Source of the DNA: DAOMNN01 sp035443825
GTDB taxonomy: Bacteria; Pseudomonadota; Gammaproteobacteria; Burkholderiales; Rhodocyclaceae
DNA length: 64,000 nt
Assembly (NCBI GenBank): GCA_035443825.1
Contig: DAOMNN010000001.1
Location: 1-64,000 of the forward strand
Reading direction: 5' to 3'
Under the pieces are notes generated by a model. The model saw only the letters and a list, made by a program, of their open reading frames with translations. It ran no database searches and was not told the origin of the DNA. The stretch's first letter is position 1; each line of letters begins with the position of its first letter. The translations under genes were made by a program, and so were the position numbers. Shown here one piece after another: positions 53,513 through 62,640 of this stretch.

Positions 53513-54624
53513 TGCAGTGCGGCAGCCATGGCTTCAACGATGTGGAGTACTTGCCCGTCCTCCAGGTCCGGATACAGCGGAAGACAGATGACCTGGCGCG
53601 ACACTCGATGGGCAATCGGAAGATTGTCACGACGCGCGCTCGCCAGTTTGCGGTACATCGGCATCTCGCTGATCAGCGGGTAGAAGTACCGGCGTCCATG
53701 GATTCCAGAACGGCGCAGGCGCTCATATACGGCATCGCGATCGAGCCCCGAGTCGGTGTCGACAAACACGGGCATGTACGCCGAGTTGCCGATGACCTGA
53801 TCCTGAACTGCAAGCGTCCTCACGCCGTGAACATCGCGGAGTGCCTGACGGTACAGCGACTCGATTTCCCTGCGTCGCTCAAGTGTGCCGTCGATATACC
53901 TGAGCTGTAGGAGCCCGAACGCGGCGTTGATCTCACTCATCTTTCCGTTTATGCCTGGAGCCATTACCGTAACTTCGTCCGCAAAACCGAAATTCTTGAG
54001 GAAATCGATGCGTTCCTTCGTTTTTGAGTCCGGGCAGATGATTGCCCCGCCCTCGAACGTATTGAACGCCTTGGTCGCATGAAAACTGAGGACGGACAAG
54101 TCGCCGTGGCGAAGGATGCTCTGCCCATTCCTGCGAACTCCGAAGGCATGCGCCGCGTCATAGATGACCTTGAGGCCGTTTACGTCCGCGATCTGCTGGA
54201 TCCTGTCCGTATCGCAGGGATTGCCATAGCAGTGTACCGGCAGGATCGCAGTGGTCCTGGGCGTGATCGCATCCTCGATTCGTGCCGGGTCGAGGTTGCA
54301 GGTCCGCGGATCGATGTCGACAAAGACCGGTTTGATGTTGTTCCATAGCAGTGAATGCGCAGTCGCGACGAAGGAATAGGGCGTGGTGATTACCTCATTG
54401 CGGATGCGAAGAGCTTGCAGTGCAGTTACCAGCGCAAGTGTTCCGTTGGCAAAGAGTGAAAGGTGGTCTACGCCCAAGTAATCGCATAGTGCCTGCTCCA
54501 GCTGTCTGTGGAACGGTCCGTTGTTTGTGAGAACCTTGTTCTCCCAAATCGTCTCGAGGTACGGGATGAATTCCTTGAGCGGCGGCAGGAAGGGTTGAGT
54601 GACGAATATTGGCTTGTTGACCAT
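53509..54624 (-). CDS. DegT/DnrJ/EryC1/StrS aminotransferase, VioA-like
   Basis: PLP-dependent transaminase of sugar nucleotides. The 371-residue product has the family motifs FANGTLALVTALQALRI, YDAAHAFG, the PLP lysine (Lys185) in VLSFHATKAFNTFEGGA, and GKMSEINAAFGLLQL. The ATG at 54624 (MVNKPIFVTQPFLPPL) is preferred over a TTG at 54633. Its overall pattern recalls VioA, which makes dTDP-viosamine (4-amino-4,6-dideoxyglucose) for flagellin glycans in Pseudomonas syringae; that link is by memory of the family, not a search. No 4,6-dehydratase is in the window. Confidence 0.88.
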   Translation of the reverse strand: MVNKPIFVTQPFLPPLKEFIPYLETIWENKVLTNNGPFHRQLEQALCDYLGVDHLSLFANGTLALVTALQALRIRNEVITTPYSFVATAHSLLWNNIKPVFVDIDPRTCNLDPARIEDAITPRTTAILPVHCYGNPCDTDRIQQIADVNGLKVIYDAAHAFGVRRNGQSILRHGDLSVLSFHATKAFNTFEGGAIICPDSKTKERIDFLKNFGFADEVTVMAPGINGKMSEINAAFGLLQLRYIDGTLERRREIESLYRQALRDVHGVRTLAVQDQVIGNSAYMPVFVDTDSGLDRDAVYERLRRSGIHGRRYFYPLISEMPMYRKLASARRDNLPIAHRVSRQVICLPLYPDLEDGQVLHIVEAMAAALQ

Positions 54625-54658
54625 GTCAGGCAAACTCGATTATCCAGCCGCTATCGAC

Positions 54659-54757
54659 CTATACAGAAGCGCCGCAACGGTCGCAGATTTTCCGTCGCCG
54701 GTACGTCTTTTCAGACAGCCTGCTGCCGAGGCCGCCGGCCAGGATTACTGCCTTCAT
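54659..54757 (-). pseudogene. Truncated sugar nucleotidyltransferase N-terminus
   Basis: A 32-codon frame begins MKAVILAGGLGSRLSEKT, the unmistakable start of sugar-phosphate nucleotidyltransferases, close to glucose-1-phosphate cytidylyltransferase (RfbF). After about 18 residues it stops resembling the family and ends at a stop codon; no continuation is visible in any frame. It looks like the remnant of a deleted gene at the upstream edge of the glycan block. Confidence 0.7.
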
Positions 54758-54908
54758 GCTCGCTGGAACCCTTCGAAGAATGAGCGGGCCTCCATGGTAA
54801 CTCACTACGCGATCCGGGAGCAGTCGGGCGCGGTGCCAGAGCCTGTGCGGTCTCTCGTCCTGGGACGTGCCCGGGGGGTGTCGTGGGACGCTTCGCCTGC
54901 GAATGGGT

Positions 54909-55382
54909 TCAGCGTAGGGCGGGGCCACGCTGTGATGCGCTCACCCTGGGTGCAAGATACTCGTCCGCGTCGTCGATCGTCACCACATTTCCGGCCTTGT
55001 CTACCAATGGCTGCTCGAAGTCGTTCCAGCCGCGAATGCCCGTTCTCAGGGAGACTACATTCTTGAATCCCATGGCCTGCATGGTGTCGGCAGCGAGGAC
55101 GCTGCGGTTGCCCGACCGGCAGATGATGATGATCTCGCGGTCGCGGCCGGCGGCGAGTTCGGGGACGGTTTCCTCGTAGTCCCAGTCGCAGGCAGTCTCG
55201 AGAACACCGCGGGGGACGTGGAGCGAGCCGGCGATGTGCATAGCTTCGAATTCGTGAGGTTCGCGCACGTCGAGCAGGATCAGGTCCGGATTGGCCTCGA
55301 GCCGCTTGAGGAGGTCCCACGGGAAGATCTCCTGCACGTGGGTGAGGCATTCCTGAAGGAAGTCGCGAAGCTTCTTCATCAT
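54909..55382 (-). CDS. Rhodanese-like domain protein
   Basis: Single-domain sulfurtransferase-like protein of 157 residues. It has the rhodanese strand LILLDVREPHEFEAMHIAGS and an active-site loop CRSGNRS with the catalytic cysteine (IIIICRSGNRSVLAADTMQA). I chose the ATG at 55382, 3 bases after a GGGAGACG ribosome-binding site; the frame stays open to 55463 in the neighbouring gene. It follows the first diguanylate cyclase by 10 bases. Confidence 0.9.
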   Translation of the reverse strand: MMKKLRDFLQECLTHVQEIFPWDLLKRLEANPDLILLDVREPHEFEAMHIAGSLHVPRGVLETACDWDYEETVPELAAGRDREIIIICRSGNRSVLAADTMQAMGFKNVVSLRTGIRGWNDFEQPLVDKAGNVVTIDDADEYLAPRVSASQRGPALR

Positions 55383-55392
55383 TCGTCTCCCG

Positions 55393-57198
55393 TCACGAAG
55401 CCGATTTGGCGACGACCTTGTTCTTGCCCGTCTGCTTGGCCTGATACATCGCCTCGTCGGCACGCTTGATGACGCCGTCGAGCGGTTCGCCGGCCTGCCA
55501 CATGCTTACCCCGGCACTGAAGGTGATGAGAATCTTCTTGTCCTCGGCCAGAAAGAAGGTCTTTGTCAGTTCGCGCTGCAGCCGCACCAGCGCGGCGGTG
55601 GCCTGGTCCAGGTCGGATTCCGGATAGAGAATGATGAACTCCTCACCCCCCATGCGCGCTACCGTGTCATGCGGGCGCAGATTCTGCCGGATCACGCCGG
55701 TCAGGTGGAGGAGGGCGTCGTCACCGGTCTGGTGGCCGAAGGTGTCGTTGAGGCGCTTGAAGTTGTCGATGTCGAGCAAGCCGATGCATAGCGGCGCTTC
55801 ACGTCGCTGCGCGCGGGCTGCTTCCTTCTCGAAGGTTTCCTCCAGACCACGTCGATTGAGAACGCCGGTGAGCTGGTCGTGGCGCATCAGGCGGCTGGCT
55901 TCCTCCAGCTCGTGCTGGAGTCGTTCGATCTGCTGCTCGGCCTCGCGGCTGCGGTTCCGGGCGGCCTGCAGCTCGTCGCGCGAGCGGCGTGCTTCGTCCT
56001 GGATGACGCGTGTGTCGCGCATGACCTCGTCGAGCAGATTCCCGATCTCGGCGATGTCCCGCGCCTCCGCGATCCGCCCCGCGTTCTCGGCGATCTTGTC
56101 GTGATAGGTGCTGGTGCTCTCGGTGAAACTTGCGAGCTGGTCGACGAAGCCCGCGAGCATTTCCCGAAGGGTTCTCTGAGCCGCCGCGAGATTGTGCTTG
56201 AGCTGGCTCTGCTTGTAGATGACCTCCCTGAGTCGCCTTTCCGCATCGTCTATCAGGCGCACGTTGGCCGGTTTATTGACGATGTCGCGCAGCACTTCGA
56301 CCTGGCCGTGCAGCCATTGGTCGTCGATGACGATCTCCTCGATGTTCTCGAGAAGGAGACGCAGCAGGTTGAGCAGGCCGGCGCGAATCTCCGCCGTATC
56401 ACCCGCGGTGAGCTCGAGCCGATAGGCGAACTTGCGCAACTGCCTGGCGACGGTCAGCAACTGCGCCGCCGAGGTGCTCGACTTGATCGTGGCACTGAAG
56501 CCCTCGGCTTCGGCAATGAGGTCGGGGTGTTCGCCGAGGAAGGCGGGTACCACGGTTTCGAGCGCAATGAGCAACAACTCACGCAGATTGGTGATGATCT
56601 CGCCCGCGTCGCCCGGCGCGACGAAGGTCACCTCCCCAAGCGTGGCCGCGCCGCCCGTGGCGAGTGCTGCGCCGCCTGCGTCGGTCGTCTGAGCGTCGGG
56701 CGGCGGTCCGCCTTCAGGATCGGCCGGGGCCTGGCTCCAGCCGCGCACCAGTCCCTGAAGCCGCGTGTACAGCGTGGCGGGGTCGTTCACGGTAAGCACG
56801 CGTTGCAGAGAGTCGCGCTTGCGTGCCGTGGTCCAGCCCATCTGCCGACTTTCCCACTGACGCAGGAGCGTTCCGATCAGCGTGTTCCACTCCTGGGTCT
56901 GTTCGCTGCCGAGATGATCCAGATACGCGAGCAGCGCTTCTCTTGCAGCGGGGGCGTCGTCATCGGCGAGCGCCTGGTCGATCTGTCGCACCAGCCGGGC
57001 CTTCTCCCCGTCCTCGCGCGGGAGGTGTGCCGCGATATCGCGCAACAACTGGATATCATGGCCCCCGCCTTCGTCAACGGTCCCGGCGACTTCGTGGTAG
57101 AGAATGCGGAAGTTCTCCGGCGTCGGCAGCATCTTGCGCGCTGCGAACAGGCGCAGCACTTCCCGGGCAATCTCGGATGGATGGGTCGGTTGCGGCAT
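55393..57198 (-). CDS. Diguanylate cyclase (GGDEF) 1
   Basis: Makes c-di-GMP. The 601-residue product has a long N-terminal helical region with no membrane segment, a coiled coil at about 330-430 and a C-terminal GGDEF domain (GGEEFIILYPE). The inhibitory I-site RPHD lies 5 residues before GGEEF, so feedback inhibition is expected. The N-terminus (EIAREVLRLFAARKMLPTPE, ILYHEVAGT) matches the neighbouring paralogue. A TATAAT-like -10 lies 33-38 bases upstream of the ATG. Confidence 0.94.
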   Translation of the reverse strand: MPQPTHPSEIAREVLRLFAARKMLPTPENFRILYHEVAGTVDEGGGHDIQLLRDIAAHLPREDGEKARLVRQIDQALADDDAPAAREALLAYLDHLGSEQTQEWNTLIGTLLRQWESRQMGWTTARKRDSLQRVLTVNDPATLYTRLQGLVRGWSQAPADPEGGPPPDAQTTDAGGAALATGGAATLGEVTFVAPGDAGEIITNLRELLLIALETVVPAFLGEHPDLIAEAEGFSATIKSSTSAAQLLTVARQLRKFAYRLELTAGDTAEIRAGLLNLLRLLLENIEEIVIDDQWLHGQVEVLRDIVNKPANVRLIDDAERRLREVIYKQSQLKHNLAAAQRTLREMLAGFVDQLASFTESTSTYHDKIAENAGRIAEARDIAEIGNLLDEVMRDTRVIQDEARRSRDELQAARNRSREAEQQIERLQHELEEASRLMRHDQLTGVLNRRGLEETFEKEAARAQRREAPLCIGLLDIDNFKRLNDTFGHQTGDDALLHLTGVIRQNLRPHDTVARMGGEEFIILYPESDLDQATAALVRLQRELTKTFFLAEDKKILITFSAGVSMWQAGEPLDGVIKRADEAMYQAKQTGKNKVVAKSAS

Positions 57199-57230
57199 GG
57201 TTCCCGTGGGGTCTGGGCGGAAAATTCCCG

Positions 57231-57236
57231 ATTATA
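57231..57236 (-). promoter_or_regulatory. Possible -10 box of diguanylate cyclase 1
   Basis: The minus strand reads TATAAT 33-38 bases before the ATG at 57198. No good -35 is seen at the usual distance. The paralogue downstream has the same hexamer at a similar place. Confidence 0.4.
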
Positions 57237-57315
57237 GGGGCTTAAGGCCTGCGGGGAGCCCCGCTGCGAGGTGTCCACCTCGAATCGGGTAATTGCGGGT
57301 CGGGCCGGCTACCGT

Positions 57316-59082
57316 TCAGCCGGCAACCAGGACGCGATTCTTGCCTGCGCGCTTGGCGGCATACATTGCCTTGTCGGCACGGTCGATGGCCCCGTAGGGG
57401 TCTTCATCCGATGCAAGGCGTGCGATGCCCGCACTGAAGGTGATCAGCAGACGCCTGTTGTCGGCCATGAAGAACTGCTTGGTCAGCGCCCTCTGCAGGC
57501 GCGTGATCACGGCCGCAGCATCCTGCTCCTCGGTGTCGGGCAGCAGAATCAGGAATTCCTCGCCGCCATAGCGCCCGAGATGGTCCTGGGGGCGAAGCGA
57601 CGTGCGCATCACCGCAGTCAGGTGACGCAGTGCGTCGTCTCCTGTCTTGTGGCCGAAGGTGTCGTTGAGCAGCTTGAAGTTGTCGAGATCGATCAACGCG
57701 ATGCACAGCGGCGAGCCGCGCCTGCGTGCCAGCGCGATCTCCCGTTCCAGGGCTTCGTCCAGACCCTTGCGGTTGAGCGTGCCGGTCAGTGCGTCGTGGC
57801 GGACCAGTTCACTCGTCTCGTCCAGTTCGCGCTGCAAGCGTGCGATATGGTCGTTTGCGGCTTCCACTTCGCTGCGCAATTGGCCGAGTTCGGTGCTCGA
57901 TCGTCGGGTGGTCTCCTGCACTGCGCGTGTCTCGGTGAGCATTTCCTCGACGACGGTAGCGAGTTCCGTGATGTCGCTTGCCTTCTCGATCTCGCCCGCG
58001 CAGCGAACCAGTGTGGCGTGATAGTGGCAGGTCGAGGTTGCCAGTTCGGCCAGTCGCTCGACGAATCCGGCGAGCATGCTCTTGAGACGTTCCTGCGCAT
58101 CGGTGAGCTGGCGCTTGAGTCGGCCCTGCTTGTCGATCACGTCGCGCAATCGACGCGCAACCTCGTCGAGCATGCGCACGTCCAGGGGCTTGCCGAAAGC
58201 TGCGCTCACGAGGTCGAGCTGGCCGTGAAGCCACTCGTCATCGGTGGTCAGCTCGGCAATGTTCTCGACGATCAACCGAAGTACGTCCAGCAGCGCATGG
58301 CGTACCGCATGCTGATCCTCTGCCGCCCATTCGAGTTTGCGCGTCAAGGCATGCATGCGCACGCCCGGATCGGCCTCCGCAGCCGACGCACCGAGGCTGG
58401 ACATGAGGTCAGCCAGTTCGATCGCTTCCTCCGCCAGCGCGGCATTGTCCGCGACCAGCGGAGCAACGCCGCCACGCAGCAGGTGCCCAAGCAGACGGGC
58501 GAGTAACGCCGTCGAATCGCGGTCCGGCGTCGTCCTGGGAGCATCGATCGGGACGGCGGCCGCCAGACCGGGGGGATTGCTGACCGTGGGTGCGTGCTTC
58601 TGGCGGCCCGACGCCTGCGACCAGGTGGCGATCAGACCCTGCAGGCGCGTGAAAAGCTGCTCGGGGCTGGAGGGGACCGTCAGTGTCTGATCGAGCGCCC
58701 GGCGTCTTTGCGTGACGTCGACGTCGGTGCCCCCCTGCTCAAGATGATTGACCAGGGCCCGGATCAGAGGGCCCCACGAAAGTTCGCTTTCGGCGGGTGC
58801 GGCGCACAAAGCAATGATCGCGCGGCCCAGTGCAGTCCACTGGCGGGAGGCGATCGCATTCTCGAACTGATTGGTCAGCTGCAACTGCTCCGGCGTCGCG
58901 CGCGGCAAGGCCTTGGCGATCAACTTCAGCGACTTCTCCGGAAAGGCATCCTCGATCTGGGTGCCGGCGATCTCGTGGTAGTAGGTACGATAATTGTCCG
59001 GCGTGGGGGGCACGCGCTTCATTGCCAGTCGTCGCAGGGCTTCGCGTGCGATGTCGGGCGGGCGCAGATTGTTTTCGGACAT
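57316..59082 (-). CDS. Diguanylate cyclase (GGDEF) 2
   Basis: Tandem paralogue of the preceding enzyme. The 588-residue product shares the N-terminal block (REALRRLAMKRVPPTPDNYR, TYYHEIAGT), the central helical region, the coiled coil and a C-terminal GGDEF domain (GGEEFLILLPD) with an intact I-site (RPQD). The ATG at 59082 (MSENNLRPPD) aligns with the paralogue; an upstream in-frame ATG at 59115 would add 11 residues but leave almost no leader after the TATAAT box at 59135-59140. It is transcribed towards the first cyclase. Confidence 0.94.
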   Translation of the reverse strand: MSENNLRPPDIAREALRRLAMKRVPPTPDNYRTYYHEIAGTQIEDAFPEKSLKLIAKALPRATPEQLQLTNQFENAIASRQWTALGRAIIALCAAPAESELSWGPLIRALVNHLEQGGTDVDVTQRRRALDQTLTVPSSPEQLFTRLQGLIATWSQASGRQKHAPTVSNPPGLAAAVPIDAPRTTPDRDSTALLARLLGHLLRGGVAPLVADNAALAEEAIELADLMSSLGASAAEADPGVRMHALTRKLEWAAEDQHAVRHALLDVLRLIVENIAELTTDDEWLHGQLDLVSAAFGKPLDVRMLDEVARRLRDVIDKQGRLKRQLTDAQERLKSMLAGFVERLAELATSTCHYHATLVRCAGEIEKASDITELATVVEEMLTETRAVQETTRRSSTELGQLRSEVEAANDHIARLQRELDETSELVRHDALTGTLNRKGLDEALEREIALARRRGSPLCIALIDLDNFKLLNDTFGHKTGDDALRHLTAVMRTSLRPQDHLGRYGGEEFLILLPDTEEQDAAAVITRLQRALTKQFFMADNRRLLITFSAGIARLASDEDPYGAIDRADKAMYAAKRAGKNRVLVAG

Positions 59083-59134
59083 ATTATCGATACGGGCGCG
59101 GGAGGCCAGGTCCATGATTGCGTGCGGACGCGTG

Positions 59135-59140
59135 ATTATA
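59135..59140 (-). promoter_or_regulatory. Possible -10 box of diguanylate cyclase 2
   Basis: The minus strand reads TATAAT. A TTGACA occurs upstream but 30 bases away, too far for a standard sigma-70 promoter. Confidence 0.35.
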
Positions 59141-59203
59141 GCCTCTCGATCTGCTTCGATTGATGACTAATGTCAACCGAATGCCGCGCCATTCGGGGCG
59201 GAA

Positions 59204-60685
59204 GTGCCGGCAGTGATGATGCCGGATCAGGTATTCTTCGCGTATATGTCAAGTCGGGATCAGGATCCGGTCAGCTGCGATGCGGACAGCCTTGGTGCGT
59301 TCGAAACGCGCTGGCTGGCGGAGGTCGTGCGTTTGCGCGAAGAGGCCCACGGGAGCCCGGTCGACACCGCGGCGGTTCGGGCTGCGGTCGATCGCGCGCA
59401 GGGTGTAGAGGCGCGCATCCTCGCCAGAGCATGCCAGTTGGGGGTGCATGATGGCACCCTTGGAGCGCTTCGTGCCTGGCGCGCCCGTACGCGAGTTGTC
59501 ATGTGGGTACTCCTGGGATTCGCGTTAATCAGCGGATTCGGAGCTGCCCTGGCGGTGCTGGGAGACGGCAGCCGGCCTGTGAACGTCGTGTGGGCGCTGG
59601 GGGGACTTCTCGGCGTGAACCTCTTCAGTCTTGTACTGTGGTTCGGCGGCTTGTGGCTCGGCGGGGCCGACGCCGGCGGTGTTTTCGGCCGCGGATGGCT
59701 GTGGATTTCGCGACGGATTTCCTCGCTGGGCGACTCGGGTGTGCATGTGCCGCGCGCGCTGGTCGGTCTTATGGGGCGCGCCGGCCTGACGCGCTGGTGG
59801 CTGGGCGCGGTCACGCACGGATTGTGGTTGCTGGCCCTGTGTGGTGCGCTGGCCGGGCTCCTGATTGCGCTGTCCGTGCGCAGTTATGGATTCGTGTGGG
59901 AGACGACGATTCTGCCGGCGGACGCGTTCACGACACTCGTAGGCAGGCTGGGATGGCTCCCGGCATTGGCAGGCTTCGGGATTCCCGACGCTGAGACGGT
60001 ACGTGCGAGCGGTTCGGCCGTCATCACACATGAGGCGGGGCGGCTGGCGTGGTCGTCATGGCTGACAGGTTGTCTTGTTGTTTACGGCGTGGTGCCGCGC
60101 GCGCTCTTGTGGGCCGGATGTCTGACCTATGTCCGTTTGGGGCGAAATCGCTTGCGACTCGACCTGGCTTTGCCCGCATATACCGCGCTGGCGGCGCGAT
60201 ACGCGCCGACCAGTGACCGCATCGGCGTCACCGATGCCGCTCCCGGGGCATTGCCGTCGGCCCGCATACGCATGCCGCATCGGGTGGGAAGTCACGCCGC
60301 GGCCATCGTCGGACTGGAACTGCGAAGTGGCCTGGGCTGGCCGCCGGCGCTTGCGCCCGAGATCGAGCAGATCGGGGTCCTCGACAGTCGCGAGCAACGC
60401 CGCCAGGCCATTGCGCGACTGGAGGCGAGCCCTCCCGCGAGATTGCTGATCGCGTGCGATGCGCGCCTTTCACCGGATCGCGGCAGTCTTGAGCTTATCG
60501 CCGAACTGTCACGCCATGCAGGCGATTGCAGGGTCTGGCTGATCGTGCCGGCGACGCTGCGCGAGCGTGCCCGCGTGATTCACTGGCGCGATGCGCTTGT
60601 CGATGCGGGCTTCGGGGCGCGGGCGATCTTCGATGATGCCACGGCGGCCATTACGTGGCTGGAGTGCGGTGGCGATGCTGCATAG
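59204..60685 (+). CDS. DUF2868 domain membrane protein
   Basis: Uncharacterised 493-residue membrane protein. It has four hydrophobic segments (about 97-119, 127-152, 207-230 and 290-312) and a soluble C-terminal domain (RLLIACDARLSPDRGSLELI). The pairing with a DUF3482 GTPase immediately downstream, overlapping by 11 bases, is the usual arrangement of this family. The start is a GTG; an ATG at 59246 (MSSRDQDPVS) is an alternative. The function is unknown. Confidence 0.85.
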   Translation: MPAVMMPDQVFFAYMSSRDQDPVSCDADSLGAFETRWLAEVVRLREEAHGSPVDTAAVRAAVDRAQGVEARILARACQLGVHDGTLGALRAWRARTRVVMWVLLGFALISGFGAALAVLGDGSRPVNVVWALGGLLGVNLFSLVLWFGGLWLGGADAGGVFGRGWLWISRRISSLGDSGVHVPRALVGLMGRAGLTRWWLGAVTHGLWLLALCGALAGLLIALSVRSYGFVWETTILPADAFTTLVGRLGWLPALAGFGIPDAETVRASGSAVITHEAGRLAWSSWLTGCLVVYGVVPRALLWAGCLTYVRLGRNRLRLDLALPAYTALAARYAPTSDRIGVTDAAPGALPSARIRMPHRVGSHAAAIVGLELRSGLGWPPALAPEIEQIGVLDSREQRRQAIARLEASPPARLLIACDARLSPDRGSLELIAELSRHAGDCRVWLIVPATLRERARVIHWRDALVDAGFGARAIFDDATAAITWLECGGDAA

Positions 60686-62087
60686 CAGGACGAATCCGGT
60701 GCGCATCGCGGTCGTTGGTCACACCAACACGGGCAAGACCTCCTTGATGCGCACCCTGACGCGCGACGCAGGATTCGGAGAAGTCTCGAGCCGCCCCAGC
60801 ACCACGCGTCATGTCGAAGGTGCACGTCTCATCGTCGATGGCGAGGTGCTGGTAGAACTGTACGACACCCCCGGGATGGAAGATCCCATCGCGCTGCTGG
60901 AGATGCTCGACCGGATGGACTCGCCCGATGACGAGCGGCTGGACGGGCCGGCGCGTGTGGAGCGGTTCCTCGCAAATCCGGTCCATCGTGGGCGTTTCGA
61001 GCAGGAGGGCAAGGTTCTGAAGCAGATGCTGGCGAGTGACGCTGCGCTCTATGTGATCGATGCCCGCGATCCGGTTCTGGCCAAGCATCGTGACGAACTC
61101 GCGATCCTGGGCAGTTGTGCGATTCCGCTCCTTCCGGTGCTGAACTTCGTGTCTTCCGTGGAATCCGGCGAAGCTGCATGGCGCGAGGCATTGTCGCGCC
61201 TCGGACTGCATGCCGTAGTGCGTTTTGATACGGTCGCGCCAGAGCGCGATGGCGAACGCAGGCTCTACGAGACTCTGGGGATGCTTGTGGGACCACACCG
61301 TCCGCTGCTCGACAGGCTCGTTGCCGGACGCGAGCGTGAAGCGGCCGTTCGCCACACCGCTGCGATGCGACTTGTAGCGGAACTGCTGATCGACGTCGCC
61401 GCATGCCGGATCGAAGTGGTCGATGATTCTTCGACCGGCCTGGACGCCGCAGTGAACGATCTGAACGAGCGGGTCCGGCAACGCGAACAGCACTGCGTCG
61501 AGGCCTTGCTGGGCCTGTACCGTTTTCGCCCCGACGACGTCGACGCGGACCATCTGCCGCTCATCGACGGACGTTGGGAAAGCGACCTGTTCAACCCCGA
61601 GACCCTGCGCGACCTGGGCGTGAAACTGGGGACCGGGGCAGTGGCGGGGGCGGCGGCCGGAGCAGGTATCGATCTCATGGTGGGGGGAATCACGCTGGGT
61701 GCGGCTGCTGCGCTGGGTGCGCTGGCCGGCGGCGGATGGCAGGCCCTGCGGCACTTCGGCGACCGCTTTGTGGGAACGCTTACCGGAAAACACCAGTTGG
61801 CGGTGAACGATGCAATATTGCGTATTCTGGCATTGCGGCAATTGCATCTTGTCCGGGCACTGGAAGCGCGCGGGCATGCTGCGGTAGAGCCGATCGGGAA
61901 ACTCGTCGCCGAATCAGGAAAGTGGCGCGAAGGCACACTGCCACGGCCCCTGCACCGGGCGCGATCGCATCGCGAATGGTCCGGACTCGACGGATCGGTT
62001 GGCGACGAAGGCGGGCGTTCCGATGCGATCGAAGCCTTGCGGCAACTGATGGAGCACGAGCCCGAGTGGGGTGCGGAACAGTCCTGA
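60675..62087 (+). CDS. GTPase with DUF3482 domain
   Basis: Era/HSR1-type small GTPase of 470 residues. G1 is GHTNTGKTS (residues 15-23), the G3 motif is DTPG (about 61-64), and a glycine-zipper-like hydrophobic stretch lies in the second half (GTGAVAGAAAGAGIDLMVGG, AAALGALAGGGW). It partners the DUF2868 membrane protein it overlaps, suggesting a membrane-linked GTP-controlled function. The ATG at 60675 (MLHSRTNPVRIAV) is preferred to one at 60591. Confidence 0.88.
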   Translation: MLHSRTNPVRIAVVGHTNTGKTSLMRTLTRDAGFGEVSSRPSTTRHVEGARLIVDGEVLVELYDTPGMEDPIALLEMLDRMDSPDDERLDGPARVERFLANPVHRGRFEQEGKVLKQMLASDAALYVIDARDPVLAKHRDELAILGSCAIPLLPVLNFVSSVESGEAAWREALSRLGLHAVVRFDTVAPERDGERRLYETLGMLVGPHRPLLDRLVAGREREAAVRHTAAMRLVAELLIDVAACRIEVVDDSSTGLDAAVNDLNERVRQREQHCVEALLGLYRFRPDDVDADHLPLIDGRWESDLFNPETLRDLGVKLGTGAVAGAAAGAGIDLMVGGITLGAAAALGALAGGGWQALRHFGDRFVGTLTGKHQLAVNDAILRILALRQLHLVRALEARGHAAVEPIGKLVAESGKWREGTLPRPLHRARSHREWSGLDGSVGDEGGRSDAIEALRQLMEHEPEWGAEQS

Positions 62088-62129
62088 ACGGCCACGTCCG
62101 TCGCAGGGTGGCTGTGCCGGGCGATTGAT

Positions 62130-62597
62130 TCACGCAGTCGCGGTCGGGGTGAACTGGAAGTTCTTGCTCAGCGAAGACTCGAAGGCCCATCCCGCTGGTG
62201 TGGCGAGCGTCCCGGCACAAAGCGTATGTTCGTCGGTCGTGATCGAGTCTGAATCATCCAGCCAGCAGGCGCTCACGTGATTTCCGGCGTTGTCGCACGG
62301 AATGTGTCCGTAGGCCAGCCAGGTGCACACCGTCGTCGGGCCATGCTGTTGATCGACCACGGCAAAGTCCATCGCAGCGCCGCTGTCGTCCAGGAAGGTG
62401 AGTCCGAGTGCCTGAAGCTTGTCCGCGAACGAAGCCGTTTCCTCGGGCGAAAGAAAGCCGATGCGGCAGATGCGGTCGTCCTCGCAGAACGTGCGGTTCG
62501 GAAGCTCGCTTCGAAAGCGGGTCATGCCACCGGGGATCCGGTGTGAAATTGCATCCTTGCGAACGATTACGGAGATGGCTTCGACCAGCACGGCCAT
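62130..62597 (-). CDS. Conserved hypothetical protein, 155 residues
   Basis: I do not recognise a named family. The protein begins MAVLVEAISVIVRKDAISHR and contains VVDQQHGPTTVCTWLAYGHI and five cysteines. There is no signal peptide or membrane segment, and its codon usage matches its neighbours. It converges with the GTPase gene and lies beside the assembly gap. Confidence 0.7.
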   Translation of the reverse strand: MAVLVEAISVIVRKDAISHRIPGGMTRFRSELPNRTFCEDDRICRIGFLSPEETASFADKLQALGLTFLDDSGAAMDFAVVDQQHGPTTVCTWLAYGHIPCDNAGNHVSACWLDDSDSITTDEHTLCAGTLATPAGWAFESSLSKNFQFTPTATA

Positions 62598-62640
62598 GTG
62601 TCGCCTCGTGCGGTGGTGATTTCGATGTCGAATGATAACC

